Below are positions 22,100 to 34,707 of a stretch of 64,000 nt of DNA, in pieces. Both the position numbers and the translations under genes were made by a program. The notes beneath the pieces were generated by a model, which was given only the letters and a program-made list of their open reading frames with translations, ran no database searches and was not told the origin of the DNA. Origin of the DNA: Viola odorata (Eukaryota; Streptophyta; Magnoliopsida; Malpighiales; Violaceae); contig OY829539.1 of the NCBI GenBank assembly GCA_963691705.1, positions 18,026,407-18,090,406 on the forward strand. Reading direction: 5' to 3'. Each line of letters starts with the position of its first letter. The first letter of the stretch is position 1.

Positions 22100-24816
22100 T
22101 GATCGTCACTCAAATATACTAATTTCCTGATGCCTAATTGCACAGTTAAAATGTGTAAAAGGGCAAGACAGGGTCGAACCACAGAGATTGAAAAAATAAT
22201 AAATCAGTTTAAATGTATGACAAAGAGTAAATGCAGCCAAGAATAAAAGTAACACTAGGGGGGTTTATGTTGATTAATATAATTAAAGCAGTTATCATGG
22301 GCACAAAAGTAAAACACAATCAGGAGCAAGAAACTACAATACTAGCAAGACCACGAAAACAAGAAGAGTCAATAAAGGCAAATAAAGATTTAGATAAGAA
22401 AGGATCTTAGCAAGGACTATTCTCGGGTTATTTCCAGGGTCAGTGATACGATCCCTATAGGAGCTAACTCTAGTGCCGCGCCCACAGGCGCCTTGGGCCA
22501 ATCACTCGTGCCAGGGCCCGAGCCTCTCATTGCCGCCCACGGGCCCAATCACTCGTGCCAGGGCCCGAGCCTTGCAGGTGAAGCTCAGCAGCCTCATCCA
22601 CATGGAGCTGAAGGCAGAGACAACCTCACAGGAATCCAGCCTACGCGCACCCCAGCCGTGCCTTGTGACCTTGATCCGTGCAGCGTCCGCGCCTACAAAT
22701 GGGCCACGCATGGCCGCCTCGGACCTCTAGGTCCATCAGTGCTCTTTTCCTATTTTTGACCATCCCATGATTATTTATAATACAATAGAGGAGTCTAGGC
22801 CAAAAATCAGGAGAAACGCCCGAAGGATTTGGGATAGGCCTAAATCACAAGACCGCATTGGACAGCGAAAGCCACTGCCGGACCTTTTGAAGATAGGGGC
22901 ATTTTTCCTCGCACAAGACTTAGCCCAGCACTTCGTTTATGTGTTATGAAGTTTCCTTCCAATTTTTAGCAGGAACGCTCGAGGGAATAAGGAAAGCGCC
23001 TTGTTTCCTTAAAACGTGACCGGCGACCCGCAAGCAAAGCCACTTGGGCCTTTTGACCTAAAACGGCGGTGCCTGCACTTCTATCCTATTTAGTAGACTT
23101 TATTTATGTTATTTTAGGGTTTTGGATTCTATTTGGAAGGGTGGCTTGTTGCCATTTTTGTTTGAGACAATTTTTAGAAACTACTTTAGTTTCCATTTCG
23201 GAATTAGGGTTTAGCGCATCCTTAAAAAGGAGCCGCCAACTTTTGTATTCGGTCAGACTTGATTATTAAAATTAAAAGCAGATTTCTTTAGATCTTTATC
23301 CACTTGTTCTTGATGAACCTTACAACTAATTGAGTTTCGTGCATTCGATTAGCTTGTCAAGTAAAACTTGAAAGCACTATCTATTGAGTCATCCGTTCCT
23401 TGGAGTGCCAAGCATTGCAACTTGGAGATTCAAGGGTTTGGCGCAAGATCCTCAAGGGATTCTGCGTGGAGTGCCAAGCATTGCGACTTGGAGATTCATG
23501 TGTCTTCTTCGAGTTAATTTCCGCATTGAAACCCACGTCGCTGGACAACGATCGATAGAGAGCGTTCTAGCCTACTAAGGAACGCATTAGTCAGTCAATC
23601 ATCAGCACAAGGATTTTCCATCTCTACACCATAGATATGCTATAGGGGCCTAGTTTCCACTCAACACCCCCTACTTACGTTCGTAGATAGAAGCTACCCC
23701 CCGTTTCTACTTATGAGGTAACCTTGACGTTTCGTCGTCCCCCCAGTCACGAATGCGAGGAGGCAAAACTCAAAACGCCCATGAAAAGGACGTAAGACAT
23801 ATCTAGGGCACGACGTCTCAGTTTGTCAAGCTCGCGTCGCAACCCTAAACGACCATTTACCCCTAGACGAAAGACCTCTCGCGATGTCCCCACTAGGTGC
23901 CTACTTTAACCCAAGGCTTCACGTCAGTTATAACCAAGAGAATGACAGTAATCATCTAGGTCTAGATATTAGCTGGCCAGGCTTCTAATCTTGCCCTAGA
24001 CGAATTAACAAGAAATCGGCAAACAAGCAAATACGATAGTCAAGAAGTATTAAACACATTTTAGCCTCTTAACTAACCCTTACAACCCTTGAAACACTCT
24101 TTGCTAAGATAAGGAAATTTAGCTACTCATAAACATATATGAACAGTAGATAATAAATAGCAGATGATAAAAGAAAATAAAAGGAAATGGATTAGAAGAA
24201 ACCGAAGGATGATTCAATAAATCAAAGGAGAAAAGATTGCTCCTTTACAAATCGGCGGCTGCTCCAATAAAAGGGAGGAATAAATTCCCAGAAAAGAAAC
24301 CTAAGAGGCGACTGCCAAAAAATAAAAAGAGATATCTCCCTTAAAACCCTAAAATAAAAGGTTTATATAGTGTCTAGCCCACAAGAGGATAAAATCCAGC
24401 TAAGGGACTACAAAAAGATAAATTCCAGCTAAGGAGAGAGAGTGAAAGCACATGGAGCGTGCTGGAATATTCTGGAATCTTCTAGATGCGCATGGAATCT
24501 TCTAGAAATGCAAGGAATCCCGTGTGAATCTTCGGGGATTCCTTTCTTTGGCTTTCGATCTTGATCTGACGTGGATACATCACGGGCACGAGACTGCTCA
24601 CTGGTCTGGCTAGCGTCGAGGGCACGATGACGCTCCGATCTTCTGGGCCTTGAAGCTTGAAATCCCAAGAATTCCTTCAAAAATGCATCTTTTCGCTCTT
24701 TTCCTCCTTTTGGAGCTGATCTGCAATAAAGATGGAAATAAGGGTCAAATAGCAGAATCATGCCCCCGAAAAGGCTAGAAATGAGGATAAAATCATACCC
24801 ATGAAACATGTTATCA
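22100..24816 (-). repeat. 5' LTR of the antisense Athila-like element, split by a solo LTR
   Basis: On the minus strand the LTR runs TGATAACATG... (from 24816) to ...GACGATCA (22100), next to the PBS. It has the same ends and content as the solo LTR at 25120-26724, which lies in opposite orientation, so the two form a large inverted repeat around 24.8-25.1 kb. A 1146-bp insertion (22444-23589) interrupts it; without that it is about 1.57 kb. Confidence 0.8.
22444..23589 (+). mobile_element. solo LTR with 5-bp TSD GTCAG, nested in the Athila-like LTR
   Basis: It begins TGATACGATCCC and ends AACGCATTA, flanked by GTCAG at 22439-22443 and 23590-23594. The uninterrupted LTR at 25120-26724 shows the empty site. 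Contents include TCCTTAAAAAGGAGCC, a TATA-like region near 23217, and two direct copies of GTGGAGTGCCAAGCATTG.. GACTTGGAGATTCA-like sequence near 23400 and 23470. There is no gene. The ending TA in place of CA suggests one mutation. Confidence 0.75.
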
Positions 24817-25119
24817 ATCACCTACTAGTTCACCTTATTAGATTACTGTCTTTTCTTTGGTAATAACTAACGTGAGGCCTTAGAATAGAGCAGACACTAG
24901 ACGGATTGTTATTAGCTTGGCCTGTTCCGTCTAGGGAAAGCAACCGATTAGGGTAGTGGCACAAGTGTGACGAGTTGAGGGTCTCACCCCTAGACGTGTC
25001 TTTCCTCTTCTTAATGGGCCTTTGAGTATTGCCTCCCCGCCTCGTGCCTGGGAGGACGGCGAAGTGTCAAGGTTACCTCATATGTGAAAACGGGGGGTGA
25101 CTTCTCTTACGAAGGAAAG
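24817..25119 (+). repeat. fragment of an older LTR of the same Athila-like family, left piece
   Basis: TTGGTAATAACTAACGTGAGGCC through AAAACGGGGGGTGACTTCTC is the counterpart of 25985-26255 in the neighbouring solo LTR. It stops at the insertion point of that solo LTR and resumes at 26730. Its left side is cut by the antisense element. Confidence 0.75.
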
Positions 25120-26724
25120 TGATAACATATATCTTGAGCATGATTTTCTCCTTATATTTGACCTTTTCTTGGGCATGATTCTGCTAAATTACCTTCTGTT
25201 TTCATCCTTATTGCAGATCAGTGCCAAAAGGAGGAAATGAGCGAAAAGATGCATTTTTGGAATGAATTCTTGGGATTTCAAGCTTCAACACTAAGAAGAT
25301 CAGAGTGTCGTCGTGCCCTCGACGCTAACCAGACCAGTGAGCAATCTCTGGCCCGCGATACCTTTGCATCCGCTCCTAATCGAAAGCCAAAGAGAAGAAT
25401 CTCTTAAGATTCGCACTGGATTCCATGCGTTTCTAGAAGGTGTCAGGCGTGCCCAGAGATTCCAGAATATTCCTCCCTAAGGAGCGTGTCCTCCCTTGTG
25501 CTGTCATTTCCTCCCCTTAGCTATTTTTTGTCCCCTAACGGGTTGTTAGGATATTTAAGCTTAGTTTTAGGGTTTTTGTAAGGAGGGGGAGCTGACATTG
25601 AGACATCACTCTACCTTTACCTTAATTTTAGGGATCCGTGTTCTTCATTTTAGGAGGGCGTCGCCAGTTTGTAAAAGGAGCAAGCTTTTCTCCTTTGGTT
25701 TATTAAATCCTCTATCGGTTTATTCTAAACATTTTCCTTTATCATCTTCTAATTTATTTATGTTAATTGTTATTTCCATCTACTGTTCATATCTATTTAT
25801 GAGTAGCTAAACTTCTTTATCTTAGCAAAGGTTGTTTCAAGGGTTGTAAGGATTAGTTAAGAGGCCTAAACGTGTTTAATACATCTTTATTGCCATATTC
25901 ATTTGTGTTGTCGCTATCTTGTTATTTTTCACTTGGAAATGTTAGGAGCTTGATCAACTACTAGTGTTTCTTTGTGATTGTTGTCATCTTAATGGTAATA
26001 ACTGACGTGAGGCCATTAGGAGTAGTAGACACCTAGAGCGGAGAAGTTGCTACAGTGTGATTTCACCAATCTAGGGCAACCAGCTGATTAGGGCGCTACC
26101 ACGAGCTTGACAAACTGAGGGTATTGTTCCCTAGACATGTCTTACCTCCGCTTCATGGGCGTTTTGAGTATTGCCTCCCCGCATTCGTGCCTAGGGGGAC
26201 GACGAAACGTCAAGGCTACCTCATGTGTGGAAACGGGGGGTAGCTTCTATCTACGAAGGTAAGTAGAGGGTTTGAGTGGAAACTCGGTCCCTATAGCATG
26301 TCTATGGTATAAGGATAGAATATCCTCGAGACGATGATTAACTAACTCTGGAAATAACCCGAGAACACCCCTTGCTAAGATCCTGTCATATCTGAATCTA
26401 TTTTCGTATTCACTATCTCTTTTTGTTATCTTGCCCTTGCCAGTACTTTAGTGTCTTGCCTCTGATTGTGTTTTACTTTCGTGCCCTTGATATTTGCTTT
26501 AATTATTCATCTTGTTAGCTACCACTTCTGCGTTGATTAACTATATTAATCAACAGAACCCCCCTAGTGTTACTATTGCGTTTGGTTGCGTCTGTTCTCT
26601 GTCATACATTTAAAATTGATTATTTATTCCTTCAGTCTCTATGGTTCAACCCTGTCTTGCCATTTACACATTTTATTTGTGCATTTAGGCATCAGAAAAT
26701 ATTATTACATTTGAGTGACGATTA
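25120..26724 (+). mobile_element. solo LTR of Athila-like family with 5-bp TSD GAAAG
   Basis: It begins TGATAACATATATC, ends GACGATTA, and is flanked by GAAAG at 25115-25119 and 26725-26729. It sits inside a copy of its own family: the left piece ends at 25119 and the right piece continues at 26730 with CCCCTATAGCATGTCTATGG, which repeats sequence inside this LTR near 26290. No PBS or internal sequence follows, so it is a solo LTR. Confidence 0.85.
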
Positions 26725-26729
26725 GAAAG

Positions 26730-27165
26730 CAGGGACCTAAACGTACCTGGCCCCTATAGCATGTCTATGGCATAGGAATAGAATATTTGTGCGTCGATGA
26801 CTGACTAGGCCTCGACGCAACCTAAGAAAATCCCTTGCTAAGATTTCCTCTCATTTGACTTTATCTTATTTACTTTCATATTTATTTTGTTTATGATTGT
26901 TATTTTCGTCAATTTTATTATTTCTGTCCTTGTTAGCTATCTAGTTCTCGATCTCTTTTGGTAAACTAGTTTAACCAACAAACACCACCCCCCCCCCCCC
27001 CCTTCTGTGTTACTCTTTGATTGCATTTATCCTTGTCATACATCTAGGACAAGTTGTCACCTTTTAATCCCTGTGGTTCGACCCTATTACCGCTGTACGC
27101 AAATTAATTTGTGCGTCTAGGCTTCAGGATTTATTATTTTTGACGCGTTTCGACGGTGCCGGTCA
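26730..27165 (+). repeat. fragment of the older Athila-like LTR, right piece
   Basis: This is collinear with 26280-26724: CCTATAGCATGTCTATGG, AATCCCTTGCTAAGATT, GTGTTACT, GTGGTTCGACCCT, TTTGTGCGTCTAGGCTTCAG. The end is near GACGCG at about 27150. It contains a run of 15 C (26988-27002) where the solo LTR has only six C. Confidence 0.75.
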
Positions 27166-28200
27166 ACAGCGCCACCCCAAGTACAAGAAGGACTCTACCA
27201 GGAAGAAAGCCCTAGAGAATGTCTACCGATAATTACTTACCGGTAGCCAAACAGTCAATGGTCAAACGGATTCCACCTGTTAGCCATGAAACCTTCACAC
27301 ACATCCTATTTGACTTACCGATAGCCCAACCTGACATATGCCGAAAGAAGTCGTTGCCTCTCTCATTGGGCCTAGGCCCATCAATGAAGACACGCGCCTA
27401 GACATCAATCTACCGGCAGTCACACTTTTTGTAACTTAGTATATAGGTTAGACTTAACTATTATTTTCGGTGGTTTAGATTTGAGTGATTATTGTAGAGT
27501 GAGATAACTCATCTTTCTTCACCCTAAACTCCTCTTATTAACTTCTAAGCCTTGATGGTGCTTTGATACTTTGCAAGTAAAATGTAAACCATCAAACCTT
27601 GTATTTGTGTAATCACTTGCAAGTTGTTCTTGTAATCGACTTTCGTTGTGAAATACATGTTTGTTTCTCTCCATCCCCAAACACCTTCACATGTGTTCAA
27701 CATACATATAATCTTCTTCACCGTGCCCACGTCCTTTCACTTTCCTCTTCGTGTTCATCTTGGTAATATTCTTCTTGTTTCGTTCTTATTTCTATTCCAT
27801 TTCCGTTGCATTTCCGTTTCGTCCGTCGCCGTCATTTCTGTTTGTCGTTATTCTTATTCTGTGTCTTTTAAAAGCTCTTGGCTAGATCCTAAAGCTCCAT
27901 TGAAATACCATTTGACCTACTTACCCTAGGTCGGATCATATCACCTTCCTCCAGCACTCCACCATCTTGGGCCACAACACTTCTTCCCCAACAGCTCACT
28001 TTGCAACAAGTCCTTCTTACCCGGCAACAAGCCCACCACTAGGAAACTAACACCCACTTGAGGGAGTTCATGACTGGTCTCAACGCCTTAATGTAGTCCA
28101 TGACGAGCCTCCATCAAAAAATAGACACAACTGTACCTCTAGAGTCCCCTCCTCCAAGTTAATTGCCCCTAGGTCGTTTCTTTCCTTTTTATTTTTTTCC
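27166..28200. other. degenerate retroelement-like sequence, no gene
   Basis: No sustained open frame. The sequence following the LTR end (GGTGCCGGTCAACAGCGCC near 27160) is only weakly PBS-like. The block 27430-27900 is T/C-rich and may be another LTR remnant. Nothing firmer can be said. Confidence 0.35.
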
Positions 28201-29513
28201 TCTTTCTCAATTTTTCTTTTCATTCTCCAACGCGCATTGAGGACAATGTGTCTTTTAAGTGTAGGGGAGAATTTTATGTGTATATGTGTTTATATGATTG
28301 TGTATTTTGTTTTGTTTTTACACTATTTTTATGCATGAATTTTAGTCTTTCTTGGCCAAGACACTATAGGATATTTTTCTTTTTCTAGGATCAGAGAAGT
28401 CTTATGCATGCCTTTCTATTTTGATTTTTCACGTCTTTTTAGATAGACTGTGTAATGTTTTTTTCCCAAAAATCAGAAACCATCCTGTCTTTTAAACGTG
28501 GATTTCATCATATAGGGAACAAAGATACTTGATTTCATAACTCCATGCCATGCTACCAAGGCATTCTAATGGATTAACATTTCCAATACCTACAAGAGTA
28601 TGTTTACTGGTACTCTTTAAACACTCCTTATCTGTATAGATTCATGATACTGGTGCTGAACACCAAGGTTTGCAAGAGGAACATCCAAAGAATTCCTTTG
28701 TCATGACCTTAATTAATCAATGCCCAAGTTACATGGACTGTCAGTTTATTAAATTCTTGCAATGTGTGCTGAGTCTTTTCACTTACTAATGTATGACTGC
28801 CTATGTTCTTTTTTCCACCACCTTGTCCTCATCCCAAATGGAGTTGGTAGTTCAGCACCATCTCCCACTTATCTTGAGATAAAATTCTGGTTGTCGGTGT
28901 TGTGCTAACCCCTTAAGGGCCGAAACTTAGTACCTTTGGTGGTGTGCGTAAGCAAGCATCTTCATTTTCCTGCAACTATTTAGAAAAGAAGGACATATTG
29001 CTCTGAAGAAAAGAAGAAAAAAAAAAGAGAAGGTGAAAAAGAAAGGCAGTATGAAAAAAGAAGAAGAAGCAAGTGAAAAGAAGTATGCAGAAAGAAAGAA
29101 AGCAAAGCAGAGAAAAGAAAAGAAAAGAAAAATCTGTTGTAACTATGTGTTGCATCCTACTTTCTGCAATTGCACCTTTACTTGAGTTTGTGCTTAAGAG
29201 TCAATAGTTCATGTATCTAGGGAATAATGGGAGGATAATTAAATTTGTAATAAATTATTTTATTCCAATTGCATGATTCTATCTTTAAGCACATGATTAT
29301 GGCACTATATAGATGTAGGATGTTTGGGGTATTGGTTAGGCCATGGTAATGCGGGATGGAGTTGTGGATTAAAGCATCTAAGCATTTTATGTGGTGAGAT
29401 GGATGATTAAAAACAAATATTTTCTGATTTTTAACTTTTGTGTGGTATTGTTTTTGTTTTGTTTATCGAGTCTGTATGCTTAGGGGCAAGCATAGTTTAA
29501 GTGTGGGGGAATT
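28200..29513 (+). repeat. 3' internal region of an Athila-like element with polypurine tracts
   Basis: Non-coding, with two polypurine-like signals: TTTTAAGTGTAGGGGAGA near 28253 and TTTAAGTGTGGGGGAATT near 29496. A purine-rich AG stretch lies at 28990-29130. TTAAGTGTGGGGG before an LTR is characteristic of Athila-type elements. The stretch near 28500-29400 (TGTTTGGGGTATTGGTTAGGCC and surrounding) also occurs at about 36060-36850 within the second Tat element. Confidence 0.6.
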
Positions 29514-30825
29514 TGATTGAGCATTAATTTCTCATACTTTTACTGTCTAATTACTTGTAAATTGGGCAGTAAAGCTATTGATTTCTATGGATTCTCCCTA
29601 CTTTTGCAGAAATTACTTGGAGGCTGATAAAAAGGAGAACATCACCTGTGGAGCACAAAATCAGACATCCGAAACTGTCTTGGTCGCAGGCTTGGCCAAG
29701 ACAGCCGCGATAGAGAGAGACTTTGGGCGAAGCGCAAGGATGCGAGGTGGTGATTGCAACAGAGAACAGGATTTGAGGGATCAACTGCATTGAAGATTAT
29801 CAGCAAGAATCCTTAACTGGATCTCCTTCTTGAATAATATTTGATCTCTCAAACAATTATCTTTATCTTTATTTTTTTTCATTTATCAGTATCTTTTATT
29901 TTTGAAAGAGATAGAGGAGGACTAGGAAGCAGTGATGCTTATAAGCTGCTAGAAACTCTTTTTGAAAAGGGTACTCTCTTTTTCTCTTTTCACATACTCT
30001 GATTGTAAACATTTTCTGCTCCACACATTCCAGTTCTGGAATTGACGGATTTAATTTCTTTTATGCAATCAACAAAATCATTTTCCTCCATGAATATGTC
30101 CGGCTAAACATCCATTCTTGGTAAGAGCCAATCAAGTTGCGTTCCTATGATTTATGAGGTCTAATCACTCTTAATAATCTTCATTTTCCTAACCGTTTGT
30201 TTTATGATTTTATAAAACTGCTTTCTTGTTAAAATCTAGAACTGATCACTCTTGCATTATAACTTGAAAGTTGCAGTCAACCTTGAGGAGGACGAGCGAA
30301 ATCAGATAGGTTAAAGTAGACAACTAGTCTCGCGTAGGCTAGAGAAAATAAATAGTATAACTCAGACCAGATTGACAACCTAGGGCCTCGACTGTGAGGT
30401 AGCTTAAGTTAGGTATTGTCTTCCCTTGTGCATTTGATGTTGATTGTGCTACCTTTCAATCAATTCATACCATCAACCAAAGTAGTAAATCCTTTAACTA
30501 ACGAGGTGCTATTTGGTTAGGATTGTCTAGTAGGGAGTACCTGCTAGAGAATTTGAAGAGGAAGGAAGTAGGAGTGTATAGGAGTCCTTGCAATCTATAG
30601 CGGTACTATGAAAATCAAGGTGAACATCACTGAATCAATGATCAAATCATAAGAAACGTAGCTCACTAGGTGCCCTTACCGGGGATCTCTATCCTTTGAA
30701 TTTCCATCACTGTTATTTCATCTTGGCCAAGCCCTTGACCAAGCCCATTTTACAGTTTAATTGTTACTCTTTTATTTTTATTTTCAGAATCAAACCAACA
30801 ACTCTAGTGACGAGGAAGTCAACTG
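29514..30825 (+). repeat. Athila-like LTR following a polypurine tract
   Basis: It starts TGATTGAGCATTAATTTCTC directly after GTGTGGGGGAATT and is collinear, at clear divergence, with 20099-21475. The 3' boundary is uncertain and is taken at the last shared motif, AGTGACGAGGAAGTCAAC. No gene inside. Confidence 0.6.
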
Positions 30826-31209
30826 AAAACTACGCACTCGAGGAGTCTCTGCGGATGATCCTCTTACCACCATCTACAAATCTTTTGTGGGTCGTGATAA
30901 GTTGTAACTCTCCCTTGACCCTTATTTATTTTACAACTATTTTTGACGCTTTCGGCTAACGATCAATTATCGTATAATGAAACAATTTTGTGTGACAACA
31001 AAGCTTTGTGAATACTAAAAGTTTGGAATGAGATAAGACACCAAAATGTTTGTACTAATTGTAAGTGTACATTAAATATGTTTATAATTGCAATAAATAC
31101 TCTCCTTTATTCAAGTAAAATGTAAACAAACAATATGGTCACTAAATTCATTTGGCAATAAAAAAGTGTATGACTATTTATATGTCTTCTTCTAATAAAG
31201 AACCAATGT
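30826..31209. other. left flank of the Harbinger element, no gene seen
   Basis: AT-rich, with no open frame of note and no clear repeat signature. Confidence 0.4.
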
Positions 31210-31437
31210 CACCATTTGGTATCGATTCATTTGATTTAAAATGATAGAATTCATTTCATTTAAAATCATTTGTACCAAATCATTCGTTTGGTATAATAAA
31301 ACACGCGAGAGTTCAATTCTCGTTAGAATTGAACTATAAATTTTAATGAAGAGTAGAATTCTACAACAAAAAGGTACGATTGCTGAGGAATTCAGTTGCC
31401 TCTTTTATAATTAATTAGGCTATTACTTAAATACCCT
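31210..31437 (+). repeat. left terminal inverted repeat of the Harbinger element
   Basis: CCATTTGGTATCGATTCATTTG through GGCTATTACTTAAATACC. It is the reverse complement, with scattered mismatches and small gaps, of 46139-46371. Confidence 0.88.
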
Positions 31438-33221
31438 TCTGCAAAACATATCCACGTCCCTTTCCTTTTCCTTTTCACGCAGAAGGTTAAACAGCGAGAG
31501 AGATCGTGAGAGAACGCATGTTCGTGAGACAGAACGCACGCGAGAGAGAGAGAGAGGACGAAGAGAAATCGAGAATTCCCCTATCGTATTCACAGGTTTG
31601 TGCACTATCCCTCGATTTTTGTATTTGATTTCTAGTTCTAGGGTTTATTATCAAAAACATGAATTTTCCGCTACCAGTTACTATTTTTCATCACTGCACT
31701 TCTCAAGTTTGATTAGGTCACAGAATTTGCTGGGACTTTCAATTCCAAACTTTTCTTATGAATTCTTTTTGTGGGTATCTGGGAAAATGTGTTTTCATGT
31801 TCTGGGTTTTGCTCCTTTGCTAAAACATTCAATATGTTTCTCTTTTAAATGACTATCTCAACATAAAGAGGTTTAGTGCTATTATGAGTAGGTTTTGTTT
31901 TCTTAGATGAACTTGTGGTAACCTTTCATTAGAGGAATTCTTGCTTGAAAATGAGTTATGGTCATTTTGATGATAAATAATAGCAACGGTTCATGAGAAG
32001 ATATATCATGACTATTACCCTATGCAGTATATTAATTTCGACTTAGTTTTGGATCCTAACTAAAGGGCGGTAATCTCTTCTTTTTCTTGGAAGTTGCTGA
32101 TTTGCATTAAGTATTCATGGATCTTTGTTTATCTTTTTAGCTGAAGGTCCAGTTGTAGTCTACAACCTTGAACCTTCTTTAACAAAAAAAAAAAAAAAAT
32201 AGGGCCAAGGCATTTAGATTCACTTTTACCTCTTAATCAAAGCATTTAGATTCTTCTATACGATTCAGTAGCTAGTGCCCAAGACAGCCTAACTGGTGGC
32301 AACATCTCTCCTTTGAAATGTATGCTCTTGTGTACATGTCTTAGAGGCATGCAACCTTTGATATTTTGTTTGACATTTTAAATGCCATTAAACTCTCTGA
32401 AAAGCATTTTATTGGAATCAAATCACCCTTTTTTTTCCTTCTTGGATTCTATTTTGTTTACTATTTTTTATTTGTGTATGATTCTTTTTAATCTTTGGTT
32501 CTTTCCACATGAAAGAACACGCTGAGAAGTCTGTGACATGCAAATATATTGTATTTCTCCGAAATTTCTGTATTTTTTAACATTAATGAGGTACTATCAG
32601 GAAAGGTTATAATGTTGATAGATGTGTAATATCTGCAGTATTTCTTTGACACCCCTGGAACCAGTGGATATCCTTACAAAGATGTAAACTGCGTGTCTAT
32701 AGTGTTTGGAGAACAATTGATTTGTATGATGTGCTCCTAGTTATTTTTGACATTCACAGGCATCTTACAAGGTTAGCAAATATTTGAACTCTAAGATGAA
32801 TGTAACCTGTAAATATTATTTTCTTGTAGTTATCTACAATTTCCATTGGTGACTACTCATCTTACCAAGCTATTTTTGCAATTCTTTTCTAATCAATTCA
32901 TGATTGTGCATTTTACGTATTTCTCAAGTGACATCATTTGTGAATCTGTGGCATTCTTTCTTATTTAGCATTAAAAAATAAGCCCTTTACTATCATGTTT
33001 TCATTTTGCCTTTTCTCTTTAGCATTATACATCCTCAATGCATCACATCTATTCTTCTGGCTGTCTTTTCTTGCTGTTACGAACTTTCTCTGTGCTATAA
33101 CACACTCTTTAGTTTGACAAGCAGGCATGGGCTTTGAGAAGCCCAGATCATAATCAGCCTTAGAGCTAGAACTCTACCATCCTTTTACTTCATGCATAGT
33201 AGCTTCTCCTAGTAATGGTTA
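31438..33221 (+). other. left part of Harbinger element, no recognised gene
   Basis: A GA-rich stretch (31490-31560), then ATTCACAG/GTTTGTGC at about 31595, could be a non-coding first exon and splice donor of a second gene transcribed from the left end. PIF/Harbinger elements usually carry a second, Myb-like ORF, but I cannot find its motifs here. The remainder is T-rich and intron-like, and is cut at 33222 by the retroelement. Confidence 0.4.
31627..31667 (+). repeat. 41-bp perfect subterminal inverted repeat, left copy
   Basis: GATTTCTAGTTCTAGGGTTT and on to GAATTTT is identical to the reverse complement of 45866-45906. It lies just inside what look like the first introns at each end of the element. 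Confidence 0.9.
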
Positions 33222-34522
33222 TTGTCGCTACCGGAGAAGAGCCACCTCTACCGAGCTACCGTCGTTGTTGTTGTTCGCCGGAGTTTCTGCGCCGCCTCGC
33301 CGTGACAGGTCAGAGTTGTTGCCATGCCGGAGCTGCTGCGTGCTGCTGTGCTGTCGCTGCCTTGCTTGGTCCAAAGAAAGGAGGTTGAGGATGAGGAATA
33401 GTAGAGGGGCCACGGGTTTGGGCTGTTTTAATTGAAATAAAGGATCAAGCCAAGCCCAAATGAAGAGAAGGAAGGGATGGTTGCTACCCCACACGGAGGA
33501 GGAGATGGGCTTGTTTTGGCCAGCCCGTCGGCCCATTTCTGGCCCAGTGGGCCAAGCCCTATTTTTGGCCCATCACATTTTTTTCTCGTGCCGATTTATT
33601 TGTACTGTTTATTTATTTTTCGCACCCATGTACTGTTTATTTATTTCCGCTCTAGTATTGTTATTGTCAGTATGCATGTATGCTTGTAATGTTTATTTAT
33701 TATGTGCTTGCATGTTTAATTATTTTGCTTGCGCTCAATCATCAACTTTAATCATTCCGCCTGCGTCATTTCGCGTGCCAACTAATCGTATGGTTATAAT
33801 TAATTATATTGGCGTGCTATCGCATGTTTAAATTAATTATTTCCCTTACATGTCATTTAATAATTTTGATATTAATTAATCATATGCTCAAATCATGTAA
33901 TAAACTATTCTTGCATGATTTTAAACATTTAAATAATTATTCTACTCGCATATAGTTATCAAAAATTAATTACTTTGCCTATGATAAAACGTTAAATATC
34001 TACTTGTATGCTTGTATTTTTGTTCGTAAAATTCATATGCTTAAATAATTATTTTTGCACATTTAATATTAATCGCTAACATACAAATGCTCGTCGAAAG
34101 AAAAGAGAACCGCCCGTTCCTTCCTCCGAGTAAGCATTCTAACATTTTTATTTTATTTTTATAAATATGCACGAATAATTCAGAATTGTTAAACTTTAAT
34201 CCGTTGGGCATGATCGCCTAAATTAGGATTTTTATTTTTCAAACACAATTTTAAACACCTTTTATCCGGTAACCTTTTTAGGATGTGACTCGGGTGCCTA
34301 ACACCTTCCCGAGTCCATAATACGACCCCGAACCGCAGTTCTCGGGTTCAGACCCACTTTGCCTTAGCTTTTTATTTTTATGCATGACAAATAGGTTCCC
34401 TAAATCTAGAAACAAAATAGGGTGGCGACTTCATTGCATCATGTGAGATGAGTCCGATTTCATCTCACATCTCATCTCAAACTCGCGTCGCAATAGAAAA
34501 AATCCAAAAATGGGGTGCGACA
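33222..34522 (+). repeat. 5'-truncated LTR copy (left) of the permuted Tat element
   Basis: It starts TTGTCGCTACCGGAG, equivalent to position 40309 inside the full LTR, and ends TGGGGTGCGACA before the PBS. It therefore lacks the first 911 bases of the LTR, including the TATA box present at 40038 in the full copy. Confidence 0.9.
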
Positions 34523-34525
34523 GTT

Positions 34526-34543
34526 TGGCGACTTCACTGGGGA
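34526..34543 (+). other. primer-binding site, left copy
   Basis: TGGCGACTTCACTGGGGA begins three bases after the LTR end GCGACA. It is the tRNA-Arg type PBS known from Ogre/Tat elements. Confidence 0.8.
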
Positions 34544-34707
34544 CAATAAGGTCAAAGCCGGAATTTTTGAGAACCAAGGCTTGAAAGGAAGCTTCGCCAT
34601 AGCCGAGCCTATGACTATAAACAAGGGCGCTTCGTGGGAGGTATAACGAGACTTGTAAACTGGGGGCAAGCAGGTGAATGATGACCAGGAAAAATCAATA
34701 ATCGAGC

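Noticed and set aside
31210..31215. A 3-bp TTA/TAA target duplication for the Harbinger element
   Set aside because: The flanks read TGT and TCT; no clear duplication, so the ends are set by the inverted repeats only.
33460..33831. 123-codon frame identical to 40547-40918, possible duplicated gene
   Set aside because: Both lie in the two copies of one retroelement LTR and overlap another open frame on the opposite strand; no domain.
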